From Xanthobacteraceae bacterium (lineage in GTDB: Bacteria; Pseudomonadota; Alphaproteobacteria; Rhizobiales; Xanthobacteraceae): 7,742 bases of DNA. Each line of letters opens with the position of its first letter. Position 1 is the stretch's first letter. The notes below the pieces were generated by a model. That model did no database searches, was not told where the DNA came from, and saw only the letters and a list, made by a program, of their open reading frames with translations. Positions 1 to 7,394 of this stretch are shown in pieces. The position numbers were made by a program, and so were the translations under genes. Where the stretch lies: contig JASHWN010000485.1 of assembly GCA_030044035.1 (NCBI GenBank), forward strand, positions 1 through 7,742, read 5' to 3'.

Positions 1-162
1 ATCGTCGGCGCCGGCTTCTTCCAGCTGATGCGGCAATTCCTGTCGGAATATTTCGGCGATCAGTTTCCCTATCTGATCCCGCTCGGCATCATCTTCATCG
101 TCATGATCATTTTCCTGCCGCAAGGTTTGCTGGGGTTTGCCCGGCGGTGGTTGAACAAATAA
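1..162 (+). CDS. Branched-chain amino acid type ABC transporter permease, C-terminal fragment (LivM-like)
   Basis: This is the last 53 codons of a gene that begins left of the window; frame 1 is open to a TAA at 160-162. The fragment has a short amphipathic stretch (QLMRQFLSEYFG) followed by one membrane segment (about residues 28-43, LIPLGIIFIVMIIFLPQG) and a short basic cytoplasmic tail. This hydrophobic helix ending in a Pro-x-Gly-Leu turn is the usual end of LivH/LivM inner-membrane permeases, which form the channel of HAAT-family importers for branched-chain amino acids, amides or aromatic acids. The fit is better to LivM than to LivH, but the fragment is too short to decide between them or to give a substrate. 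The last codons, which read LNK-stop, form the left arm of an inverted repeat shared with the convergent gene. Confidence 0.75.
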   Translation: MVGAGFFQLMRQFLSEYFGDQFPYLIPLGIIFIVMIIFLPQGLLGFARRWLNK

Positions 163-177
163 GTATCATTTGTTCAA
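151..177. repeat. Perfect 10-bp inverted repeat spanning two convergent stop codons; possible bidirectional transcription end
   Basis: The arms TTGAACAAAT (151-160) and ATTTGTTCAA (168-177) are perfect reverse complements around a 7-nt loop. Both stop codons fall within this structure (TAA at 160-162 on plus, TGA at 168-166 on minus), so both proteins end in Leu-Asn-Lys-stop encoded by the same palindrome. The stem has only two G/C pairs per arm and no clean U-tract follows on either strand, so it is a weak candidate for an intrinsic terminator. A role as an mRNA 3'-end structure for both transcripts is an inference. Confidence 0.45.
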
Positions 178-1077
178 AAATTCCTTGAGTGCCGCGACGT
201 CCTTCTTCCGGCCGTCGAAATCTTCGGCGATGCGCTCGTAAAAATGCGCGGCGCCTTGGTAGAGTTCGCTGGCGGTCGGATCGTCGCCGACGAAGCCGGC
301 GATCTCGTGCATTTCGGCGACCCAGCGGTAGGCCTTGGGCGGCATCGAAGCGAGCGCGCGTTGAAACCACGCCAGCATCTCCTTCTGGCTGCCCTGCAAC
401 TCCTTGAACAAGGCATCGGCCGAGCCGGCGCGCGTTGCCGCGAGCATCATGGCGGCGCCGATCGCCTGCGTGCCCTTGGTGATGCCCGCATATGACATTT
501 TCAGCGCCGACGCGGCGCACAGCGCGCCGTCGAGAACGCGGATGTCTAGGCCGTATTGGCGCAGGCTGGCGAAACGCGGGGCCGCCGGGCCGGAGGCATA
601 AAAGCGCGGACTTCCCACCACCCTTGCCTCCACCGCTTGCGGGGGAGGGTTCATCGATTTTCCCTCCCCCGCTTGCGGGGGAGGATTAGGGAGGGGGGTG
701 GGCGGCGAGCCGATGATGCCGGCGTCGACGAACGGACAGCCGGTCGGCGCAATCGCCGCGGCGACACGCTCGACCGTCGCCGGATTGATGGCGTTGCAAT
801 CGACGTAGACCGGCTTGGCGTTCGAAGCCTTGAGCGCCGGCGCAAAGCGCTCGATCAGGGAAAGCGCGTCGCCGGGCGGCAGGATCGACAGAAAAAAGTC
901 GCTGCCCGCGATCTCTTCGTCGCTGACCGCCGCCATGCCGGCGGCCTTGGCCCGCGCTGCAGTTTCGCCGCTGCGTCCCTTGAGCGACGTGAGCACCTTG
1001 ACGCCGTTGTCGACAAGCCGCTTGCCGACCGCCGCGCCCATCATGCCGGGCGCGATCACTGCAACGACTGGAGTCAT
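166..1077 (-). CDS. NAD(P)-dependent dehydrogenase, beta-hydroxyacid dehydrogenase superfamily, DUF1932 C-terminal domain, with in-frame repeat insertion
   Basis: A 303-residue cytosolic oxidoreductase. Residues 1-118 form a Rossmann NAD(P)-binding domain of the 6-phosphogluconate dehydrogenase / 3-hydroxyisobutyrate dehydrogenase type; the glycine loop reads VIAPGMMG (7-14). FVDAGIIGSP (116-125) occupies the place of the substrate-binding DAPVSGG motif. Residues about 185-300 match the DUF1932 domain, with ALKMSYAGITKGTQA (191-205) carrying the likely catalytic Lys193. The substrate is not known; family logic suggests a small beta-hydroxyacid. The start ATG is supported by GAGG five nt upstream. 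Residues about 126-157 (PTPLPNPPPQAGEG and following) are foreign to the fold and come from a palindromic DNA repeat; without them the protein would be about 270 residues. The reading frame stays open through the insertion. It lies 78 nt downstream of the DUF934 gene on the same strand and could receive read-through from the cys operon, but no functional link is evident. Confidence 0.85.
   Translation of the reverse strand: MTPVVAVIAPGMMGAAVGKRLVDNGVKVLTSLKGRSGETAARAKAAGMAAVSDEEIAGSDFFLSILPPGDALSLIERFAPALKASNAKPVYVDCNAINPATVERVAAAIAPTGCPFVDAGIIGSPPTPLPNPPPQAGEGKSMNPPPQAVEARVVGSPRFYASGPAAPRFASLRQYGLDIRVLDGALCAASALKMSYAGITKGTQAIGAAMMLAATRAGSADALFKELQGSQKEMLAWFQRALASMPPKAYRWVAEMHEIAGFVGDDPTASELYQGAAHFYERIAEDFDGRKKDVAALKEFLNK
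614..702. repeat. Double-hairpin GC-rich palindromic repeat inserted in frame inside a coding region
   Basis: Two near-identical 22-bp palindromes lie 14 nt apart. The right one (663-684) has perfect 10-bp arms CCTCCCCCGC / GCGGGGGAGG around a TT loop; the left one (627-648) has the same arms with a single mismatch (A632). Outside them, CCCACCnCCCT (614-624) and its inverse ending at 702 form imperfect terminal inverted ends, so the whole unit is a nested inverted repeat. Read on the minus strand it encodes the Pro-rich peptide PPPQAGEG twice (second copy PPPQAVEA). Such GC-rich palindromes, with this same read-through peptide, are common between genes in Bradyrhizobium-like genomes (general knowledge, not searched here). 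The exact element ends and any target-site duplication cannot be fixed by eye. Confidence 0.85.
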
Positions 1078-1112
1078 GCTGGCCTCGTTTTTCGGAGCAA
1101 CGAAGCACCATA

Positions 1113-1133
1113 GCAGCTTGCAGCTTGGGGCTT
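1113..1133. repeat. Short tandem heptamer repeat in the spacer between DUF934 and dehydrogenase genes
   Basis: GCAGCTT occurs twice in tandem (1113-1119, 1120-1126), followed by a diverged third unit GGGGCTT (1127-1133). It sits in the 78-nt same-strand spacer 1078-1155. I see no hairpin with a T-run and no convincing promoter in this spacer; the only other signal is the GAGG ribosome-binding site of the dehydrogenase at about 1083-1086. The repeat may be chance. Confidence 0.35.
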
Positions 1134-1155
1134 CCAGCGGTCCAGGCCGAAAATG

Positions 1156-1663
1156 TCAGGCCGTTTCGCGCACCTTCGGCGCCGCGCCGCCTTGCAAACG
1201 CCGGCGCAAGGCCGGCGCGCGGCCGTCGGCGCCCGGCTGATAATAAACGCTGTAGCGCGCCAACACCTCGGCGAACACCGCGGCGTCGGCCGGCTTCTTC
1301 ACCTCGAACGAATCGAAGCCGGCGCGGACCAGAAAATGAAACTGGTCGCGCAGCACCTCACCGGTGGCGCGCAGCATGCCGCCGAAGCTATAGGTCTCGC
1401 GTAGCAGCCGCGCCTGGCTATAGGCGCGGCCGTCCTTGAATTTCGGAAAGTTCAACGCGATCAGCGCCAGATGGCCGAGCCACGGCTCAAGCTCGGCGAC
1501 GCGGCGATCGTTCGGCCAGTCGACGCCAAGCGAACCGTCGCGGCGGACCAAGGAGTCGGCTTCGGCCAAAAAACGCTGCGCCGGAACGATGATCGGCACG
1601 CGCTCCGGAATCGGACCATCGGCCGCAACGCGGACGTAGCGGTCCTCGACGATGCGGCCGTTT

Positions 1664-1677
<14 letters not shown>
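1156..1677 (-). CDS. DUF934 family protein, sulfite reductase-associated
   Basis: A 173-residue soluble protein of the DUF934 family, which is nearly always encoded beside CysI-type sulfite reductases; its biochemical role is not established, though a part in assimilatory sulfite reduction is commonly assumed. The conserved core is at about residues 48-146: SLGVDWPND, then HLALIALNFPKFKDGRAYSQARLLRE (69-94), then RATGEVLRDQFHFLVRAGFDSFEV (103-126). The N-terminal MPLVENGRIVEDRYV is also typical. The start ATG (1677-1675) lies inside the end of cysI, a 14-bp overlap that implies translational coupling; GGGAG about 10 nt upstream could serve as ribosome-binding site. The C-terminal tail after residue 150 (Arg- and Ala-rich) is poorly conserved and likely disordered. 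No transmembrane segment or metal motif is visible. In many relatives cysH follows; here the next gene is an unrelated dehydrogenase. Confidence 0.9.
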
Positions 1678-3322
<1,645 letters not shown>

Positions 3323-3366
3323 GTGCGCCTTACATTGTTCTGCGAGGCGTCGTTTCTCGGTTTCGC

Positions 3367-3687
3367 TCAGATGCCGAAGGTCACCGGCAGTTCGATGGTC
3401 GGACCGGAAAGCCGAATGAGTTCGCGCAAATTGCCCGGCCGCCGCCCGCCCGCCTCGGTCAACTCGACTGGCGCGATGTAGGCGCCGACCGCGCGCAGAT
3501 CGTCGGCGTTGGCCTCGGCGATCAGCGCATGCGCCCGCGCCGCATCGGTGGCGACCGCGGCGGCATCGAGGCTCGTGGTCCAGTCGCCATCGGCGTCGCG
3601 ATAGATCACGGCGCCGTCGGCGACGCGATTGGCCGTGACCACGACCGGGCCGGTGATTTTGATCTTGCGCTCGAGCGGCGATGCCAT
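3367..3687 (-). CDS. DUF2849 domain protein, first gene of the sulfite reductase operon
   Basis: A 106-residue protein of the DUF2849 family, known mainly as the small partner gene between cysG and cysI in alphaproteobacteria; its function is unknown. The conserved part is about residues 7-75: RKIKITGPVVVTANRVADGAVIYRDADGDW, then an Ala-rich helix (DAARAHALIAEANADD), then VGAYIAPVEL. The C-terminus carries a Gly-Arg-Arg-Pro segment that resembles the 'RE.IR..GPTI' end of family members. An in-frame ATG lies 17 codons upstream (3738), but I chose 3687: homologous sequence begins here, GAGG is placed 6 nt upstream, and the predicted transcription start is only a few bases before 3738. There is no membrane segment or cofactor motif. 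cysI begins 44 nt downstream, so the two are almost certainly co-transcribed. No siroheme synthase gene (cysG) precedes it in this window. Confidence 0.85.
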   Translation of the reverse strand: MASPLERKIKITGPVVVTANRVADGAVIYRDADGDWTTSLDAAAVATDAARAHALIAEANADDLRAVGAYIAPVELTEAGGRRPGNLRELIRLSGPTIELPVTFGI

Positions 3688-3750
3688 GGGAGCCTCAATT
3701 CGCGAGGGAAAGCCGACGGAAGCGGCCTTCCCAATCATAAAGAATGAACT

Positions 3751-3779
3751 TCTATATAGGAGCAGAATCGCGGTCGCAA
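3751..3779 (-). promoter_or_regulatory. Candidate sigma70-type promoter of the DUF2849-cysI-DUF934 operon
   Basis: On the minus strand, TTGCGA (3779-3774) and TATAGA (3756-3751) are separated by exactly 17 nt; each matches the consensus hexamer at four of six positions. Transcription would start near 3744, giving a leader of roughly 57 nt before the chosen DUF2849 start. The AT-rich context and the position in front of the operon support it. It was found by eye only. Confidence 0.5.
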
Positions 3780-3789
3780 ATAGCAGAAT
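3761..3789 (-). promoter_or_regulatory. Direct repeat ATTCTGCT with 21-bp period around the -35 box, candidate operator
   Basis: The octamer ATTCTGCT (minus strand) occurs at 3768-3761 and 3789-3782. The repeat distance of 21 bp is about two helical turns, so both copies face the same side of the DNA. One copy lies just upstream of the -35 hexamer and the other in the -35/-10 spacer, a layout suited to a dimeric or tandem-binding regulator. No regulator gene is in the window and I cannot assign a family. Confidence 0.35.
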
Positions 3790-3879
3790 GTTCTACCAAA
3801 ATTGCTTGCGACGCTGGCATGAGCGCGCTGCGTCGGCCATCGCGGCGAGAACGGAACCGCTGTCCAAAGGCGCGGCTTT

Positions 3880-4716
3880 TTATCCCGCCGGCTCGAACGC
3901 GAAGCTCGAGCCCTTGCGCACCACGTAGCCGAAGCCCGGCGCATTCACATGGGCGCCGGCGATCGCGAGACGCTCGCTTGCCGCCATGTCGAGGATGCGC
4001 TTGCGCGATTGGATGGCGCGGTCCTTGTCGAGATCGTAGGTCAACGCCGCATCGGGATGGGTGATCTGGATCGCCGAGAGGTGCACGACGTCGCCGAACG
4101 CCATGAAGCCGCCGCCCGAGCCCGCGGCGAGCACCCAGCAGGTATGGCCGGGCGTGTGGCCGGGCGCCAGCACCGGCGTGAAGCCGGAAAATTCCTCGCC
4201 GTCGCGCACGCGGCGGATGCGAGGCAGATAGGGCTTGAGATTGATCCTGGTGCGCGCCCGATTGCCTTTGACGCGATCCGGATCGTTGGCGGCGTCGGGG
4301 CGCATCCAGAACTCGGCCTCGGTCTCGTGCACCACGATCTCGGCGTTCGGATAATGCGGCGCGCCGGCATCGTCGACCAGGCCGTTGGCGTGATCGGGAT
4401 GCAGGTGCGTCATCACGATGTGGGTCACGCTTTCCGGCGGCACCCCGGCAGCGCGCAAGTTCGCCGGCAATTTGCCGAGCGTGGGCTGCATGGTGTTGCC
4501 GGCGCCGGCGTCGATCATGATCACCTTGCCGCCGCGGCGGATCAGAAAATTGTTGACCGGAATGAACACCGAGCCGTCGGCGCTGCCGACGAGTTGCGCC
4601 GCCTGCGCGCGATCCATGCCGAGAACGAGATCGACCGAGGTTTTGAGAAGCCCGTCGCTCAAGCCTTCGACCGTGACGTCACCGACCTGCATCCGCGGCG
4701 CCGCAAGAGCTGCCAT
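3880..4716 (-). CDS. Metallo-beta-lactamase fold hydrolase, methyl parathion hydrolase / lactonase-like subgroup
   Basis: A 278-residue predicted dinuclear metal hydrolase. Metal ligands are visible in order: His104, His106, Asp108 and His109 (THLHPDHANG), His187 within APGHTPGH, Asp209 (FGDV) and His256 (AGAHV). N-terminal features (VGDVTVEGLSDG at 11-22, NNFLIRRGGKVIMIDAGAG at 55-73) resemble the branch that includes methyl parathion hydrolase and some AHL lactonases, so an ester, lactone or phosphoester substrate is plausible; the actual substrate is unknown. No signal peptide is seen, so it is probably cytosolic. An upstream in-frame start at 4743 would add nine residues inside the transporter gene, but the ATG at 4716 is preferred because GGGAGG lies 9-10 nt before it. 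It starts 1 nt after the transporter stop codon, so the two are very likely translationally coupled and functionally linked. Confidence 0.88.
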   Translation of the reverse strand: MAALAAPRMQVGDVTVEGLSDGLLKTSVDLVLGMDRAQAAQLVGSADGSVFIPVNNFLIRRGGKVIMIDAGAGNTMQPTLGKLPANLRAAGVPPESVTHIVMTHLHPDHANGLVDDAGAPHYPNAEIVVHETEAEFWMRPDAANDPDRVKGNRARTRINLKPYLPRIRRVRDGEEFSGFTPVLAPGHTPGHTCWVLAAGSGGGFMAFGDVVHLSAIQITHPDAALTYDLDKDRAIQSRKRILDMAASERLAIAGAHVNAPGFGYVVRKGSSFAFEPAG

Positions 4717-4717
4717 A

Positions 4718-6022
4718 TCAAAAGCCCTCCCGGGCCAGCGCAATCATGCAGCCGGCGGCAACGACGACAGCCAAGGCGAGGAAGGCGAACGGCACGATGA
4801 AGGCGCCGTGGGTCACCGCCAAAATGTAGCCGATCATGACCGGCGAGAAGGCGCCGAACATTTGCGTCACGAAGGCGCGCACGCCCTGCGACTTGCCCAT
4901 GTCGGCGGTGCCGACCACGCTGTGCATCAGCATCTCGGCGCAGGAAATGCCGACCTGCTGCGCGCATAAGGCGCAGATCATCAGCGCCACGCTCCAGGCC
5001 GCGCTCGGGGCGAACGCCGCCGCCATCAGAAACACCGCGGCCGAGGCCCAGCCCAAACCGGCAAACGGCGCGCGGCGGAACACCCGATCCGAGACGCGGC
5101 CGATAATCAGGATGGTGAGCACCGCAAAGCCGTAGATCACGAAGGTCAGATAGCCCGAGGTCGAGAACGCGAAGTGGCGCTCCGTGCGCAGATAGGTCGG
5201 CAGCCAGCCCGACCAGCCCCAGAAGAAGATGGCGTTGGACGAGATCGCGACGGTCATCAGCCAGAAGCGATGATTGCGCCAGACGCTCTCGACGCCTTTG
5301 AGAATACGGCCCGGCGCGTCGTCGTTGTTCTCGATGGCGCCGGCGGCAATGAGATCGCGTTCGGCGGCGTTGACCGCGGGATTCTGCTCCGGCTTGTCGC
5401 GCACCAGAAGCCACACCATCGGCAGCGGCACGATGAGCGCCAGCACGCCGAGCGAGACGAACTGGCCGCGCCAGCCGATCCACAGAATGAGCGTGGTGAC
5501 GACGAGGCCGACCAGCATCGGCCCGATCATGGTGCCGATCCACCAGTAAGCGGTGGCCTTGCCGCGCTCGCGCAGCGCGAACCAGCTGGCCACCAGCGCA
5601 AGCGTCACCGGATAGCACGCCGCCTCGCCGGCGCCGAGCGCGATGCGCGAGGCGAGCAGCATGCCGTAGCTTTGCGCGAGCGCCGCCCAGAAGCAGGTCA
5701 GCGCCCAAATGACGAGGCTGACGATGGTCGAATTGCGCGCGCCGTAGCGCGTCACCGCCCAGCCCCAGACCGGCGCCGCAACGCCGTAGGAGATGAACAG
5801 GCTGCCGACCAGCCAGCCGAGCAATTTGGTCTGTCCGGCGAGATGAAGATCGCCGAGAAATTGCGGGTTGTTTATGACGATCGAAATGTTGCTCTTGTCG
5901 AACATGGACATGATCCAGTACGCCAAGAGCGTCGGCGCGATGTAGGTCCAGCGCACCCGCGTCGCGGCGGCGAGCGAAGCGGTATCGCTGCGTGCAAGCG
6001 TCTGCGGAGCCGTGACGGCCAT
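4718..6022 (-). CDS. MFS transporter, anion:cation symporter (ACS) type
   Basis: A 434-residue inner-membrane protein with about 12 hydrophobic segments in two halves separated by a charged loop (about 205-250, containing RDKPEQNPAVNAAERDLI). Family marks are an Asp-Lys-Ser-Asn in the first helix (residues 42-45, FDKSNISIVI), GWAVTRYGARN (87-97) as a degenerate motif A, RIALGAGEAACYPVTLALVASWF (126-148) and GRVSDRVFRR (308-317) as the second motif A. This fits the ACS family, whose members import organic anions such as galactonate, glucarate, tartrate or phthalate; the substrate here is not readable from sequence. The start at 6022 is ATG with GGGGAGGG a few bases upstream; the frame extends upstream to a TTG at 6043 without a comparable site. 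Its stop codon is followed after 1 nt by the hydrolase start, suggesting that the hydrolase acts on the imported compound or a product of it. Confidence 0.88.
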   Translation of the reverse strand: MAVTAPQTLARSDTASLAAATRVRWTYIAPTLLAYWIMSMFDKSNISIVINNPQFLGDLHLAGQTKLLGWLVGSLFISYGVAAPVWGWAVTRYGARNSTIVSLVIWALTCFWAALAQSYGMLLASRIALGAGEAACYPVTLALVASWFALRERGKATAYWWIGTMIGPMLVGLVVTTLILWIGWRGQFVSLGVLALIVPLPMVWLLVRDKPEQNPAVNAAERDLIAAGAIENNDDAPGRILKGVESVWRNHRFWLMTVAISSNAIFFWGWSGWLPTYLRTERHFAFSTSGYLTFVIYGFAVLTILIIGRVSDRVFRRAPFAGLGWASAAVFLMAAAFAPSAAWSVALMICALCAQQVGISCAEMLMHSVVGTADMGKSQGVRAFVTQMFGAFSPVMIGYILAVTHGAFIVPFAFLALAVVVAAGCMIALAREGF

Positions 6023-6114
6023 AGGACCCTCCCCTGTGCGCAACGCGCCGTTGTTATCGTGTATCGCAGCGCGACAAGGCGCCGCTTGTTTCGCGCGCTT
6101 GAGCGTCGCGCAAA

Positions 6115-6143
6115 AATCTTGCCCGCATATCCAAACTTGTCAA
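6115..6143 (-). promoter_or_regulatory. Candidate promoter for the MFS-hydrolase unit
   Basis: On the minus strand a consensus -35 TTGACA (6143-6138) is followed after 17 nt by AAGATT (6120-6115), a poor -10 matching three of six positions. It would give a leader of about 85 nt to the transporter start. The -35 is only 10 bp from the chrA start codon, so this divergent spacer (6023-6153) would be tightly shared. I found no comparable promoter reading toward chrA. Confidence 0.3.
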
Positions 6144-6153
6144 CAATGCGCCG

Positions 6154-7380
6154 ATGGAAAGCCGCGTAACGACAACTGCGGATCCGCAGGCGCGCACTGC
6201 GAATGCCGGCGAAGTGCTCGCGGCGTTTCTGCGGCTCGGCGTCAGCAGCTTCGGCGGACCGATCGCCCATATCGGCTATTTCCGCGAAGAGTTCGTCGTG
6301 CGCCGACGCTGGCTCGACGAACGCGCCTTCGTCGATCTCGTCGCGCTGTGCCAGTTCCTGCCGGGTCCGGCATCGAGTCAGGTCGGCTTCTCCATCGGCT
6401 TGATGCGCGGCGGCTATCTCGGCGGGCTGGCGGCATGGACGGGATTTATGCTGCCCTCGGCCATTCTTCTCGTGCTGTTCGCTTATGGCGCGAGCGCGCT
6501 GACCGGCACCGTCGGAGCCGGCTTGCTGCACGGGCTCAAGCTGGTCGCGGTGGCTATTGTGGCGCGGGCGGTCTGGGGCATGGCGCGCAGTCTGGCCCCG
6601 GACCGCCAGCGTGCCTCGATCGCGGTGCTCGCGGCACTGATCATTTTGTTCGGCGCTTCGTCGGCCGCGCAGATCGGCGCGATCGCCGCCGGCGGCCTTG
6701 CCGGGCTTTGGCTGTGCCGCACCGATCAGGCGCCGCCCGGAGATCACTTCGTCATGCCGGTGTCGCGCCGCGCCGGCGTGGTGGCGTTGTGCGCTTTCTT
6801 CATTCTGCTCGGCGGTTTGCCGGTCCTGCAAAGCCTGTGGAACGTATCGGGCGTGGCGTTGTTCGAGGCGTTCTACCGCTCGGGCGCGCTGGTGTTCGGC
6901 GGCGGGCACGTCGTGCTGCCGCTGTTGCGGCAGGCGTTCGTGGCGCCGGGCTGGGTCAGCGACAACGCGTTTCTCGCCGGTTACGGCGCCGCGCAGGCCG
7001 TGCCCGGCCCGCTGTTCACGTTTGCCGCCTATCTCGGCACCGTCGTCAACATCTCGCCGAACGGCGTGCCCGGAGCGGCCTTGGGGCTGATCGGCATTTT
7101 TCTTCCCGGCATTCTGATCCTGCTCGGCACGCTGCCGTTCTGGGATTCGTTTCGCCGCAAGCCGAGCGCGCAAGCGGCGATGCGCGGCGTCAATGCCGCC
7201 GTGGTCGGCCTGCTCGGCGCCGCGCTCTACAATCCGGTGTGGACCAGCTCGGTCAATACGCCGGGCGACTTCGGGTTGGCGCTCGTCGGCTTCGTACTTC
7301 TCACCGTCTGGCGCGCGTCGCCGCTCATCGTCGTCGTGATCAGCGCGCTTGGCGGCATTGCGCTCGCGCTGATGCAGTAG
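6154..7380 (+). CDS. chrA: Chromate transporter ChrA, long two-domain CHR family
   Basis: A 408-residue inner-membrane protein of the CHR superfamily; well-studied members export chromate from the cytoplasm using the proton motive force. Both homologous halves are present. The N-half has SFGGPIAHIGYF (32-43) and CQFLPGPASSQ (66-76); the C-half has SGALVFGGGHVVLPLL (243-258) and AAQAVPGPLFTF (279-290). About 10-12 hydrophobic segments alternate with short loops, and a hydrophilic linker lies at about 188-206. The paired FGG and PGP motifs are the hallmark of the family and are intact. The ATG at 6154 is the first plausible start and lies 25-30 codons before the first conserved motif; no clear Shine-Dalgarno is visible upstream. 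No chrB-type regulator or other chromate resistance gene is nearby, so chromate resistance as the physiological role is unproven; sulfate or other oxyanion transport remains possible. It diverges from the MFS gene and ends 14 bp from the convergent monooxygenase. Confidence 0.93.
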   Translation: MESRVTTTADPQARTANAGEVLAAFLRLGVSSFGGPIAHIGYFREEFVVRRRWLDERAFVDLVALCQFLPGPASSQVGFSIGLMRGGYLGGLAAWTGFMLPSAILLVLFAYGASALTGTVGAGLLHGLKLVAVAIVARAVWGMARSLAPDRQRASIAVLAALIILFGASSAAQIGAIAAGGLAGLWLCRTDQAPPGDHFVMPVSRRAGVVALCAFFILLGGLPVLQSLWNVSGVALFEAFYRSGALVFGGGHVVLPLLRQAFVAPGWVSDNAFLAGYGAAQAVPGPLFTFAAYLGTVVNISPNGVPGAALGLIGIFLPGILILLGTLPFWDSFRRKPSAQAAMRGVNAAVVGLLGAALYNPVWTSSVNTPGDFGLALVGFVLLTVWRASPLIVVVISALGGIALALMQ

Positions 7381-7394
7381 CGCGCTCGCAATCA

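Larger units (their letters stand above)
3739..3879. other. Intergenic region between hydrolase gene end and sulfite reductase operon
   Basis: This 141-bp stretch is more AT-rich than its surroundings near 3740-3810, as expected for a promoter region of the minus-strand operon. It contains the promoter and repeated octamer listed separately. A weak hairpin candidate (CGACGC 3809-3814 with GCGTCG 3830-3835, 15-nt loop) could end the hydrolase transcript, but I do not regard it as supported. An open frame crosses it on the plus strand but lies antisense to both flanking genes and has no recognisable protein. Confidence 0.6.

Noticed and set aside
614..702. The palindromic unit as a CRISPR fragment or insertion sequence
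   Set aside because: There are only two units with a 14-nt spacer, no transposase or cas gene, and the unit matches the style of short non-autonomous GC-rich interspersed repeats.
3688..3738. Upstream ATG extension of the DUF2849 protein by 17 residues
   Set aside because: The extension is not family-like and sits almost at the predicted transcription start. The ATG at 3687 has a placed GAGG and begins at the family sequence.
3809..3835. Possible terminator hairpin after the hydrolase gene (CGACGC / GCGTCG arms)
   Set aside because: The stem is only 6 bp with a 15-nt loop and no proper U-tract follows, which is expected by chance at this GC content.
3629..3928. 99-codon plus-strand frame crossing the intergenic region upstream of the DUF2849 gene
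   Set aside because: Both ends overlap real genes in antisense, it has no ribosome-binding site or recognisable protein, and it would read through the predicted operon promoter.
5174..6169. 331-codon plus-strand frame opposite the MFS gene
   Set aside because: It is an antisense shadow with low-complexity Arg/Ala/Asp content. The other strand has a full set of transporter helices.
7381..7394. Terminator between convergent chrA and monooxygenase genes
   Set aside because: The 14-bp gap holds no inverted repeat or T-run.
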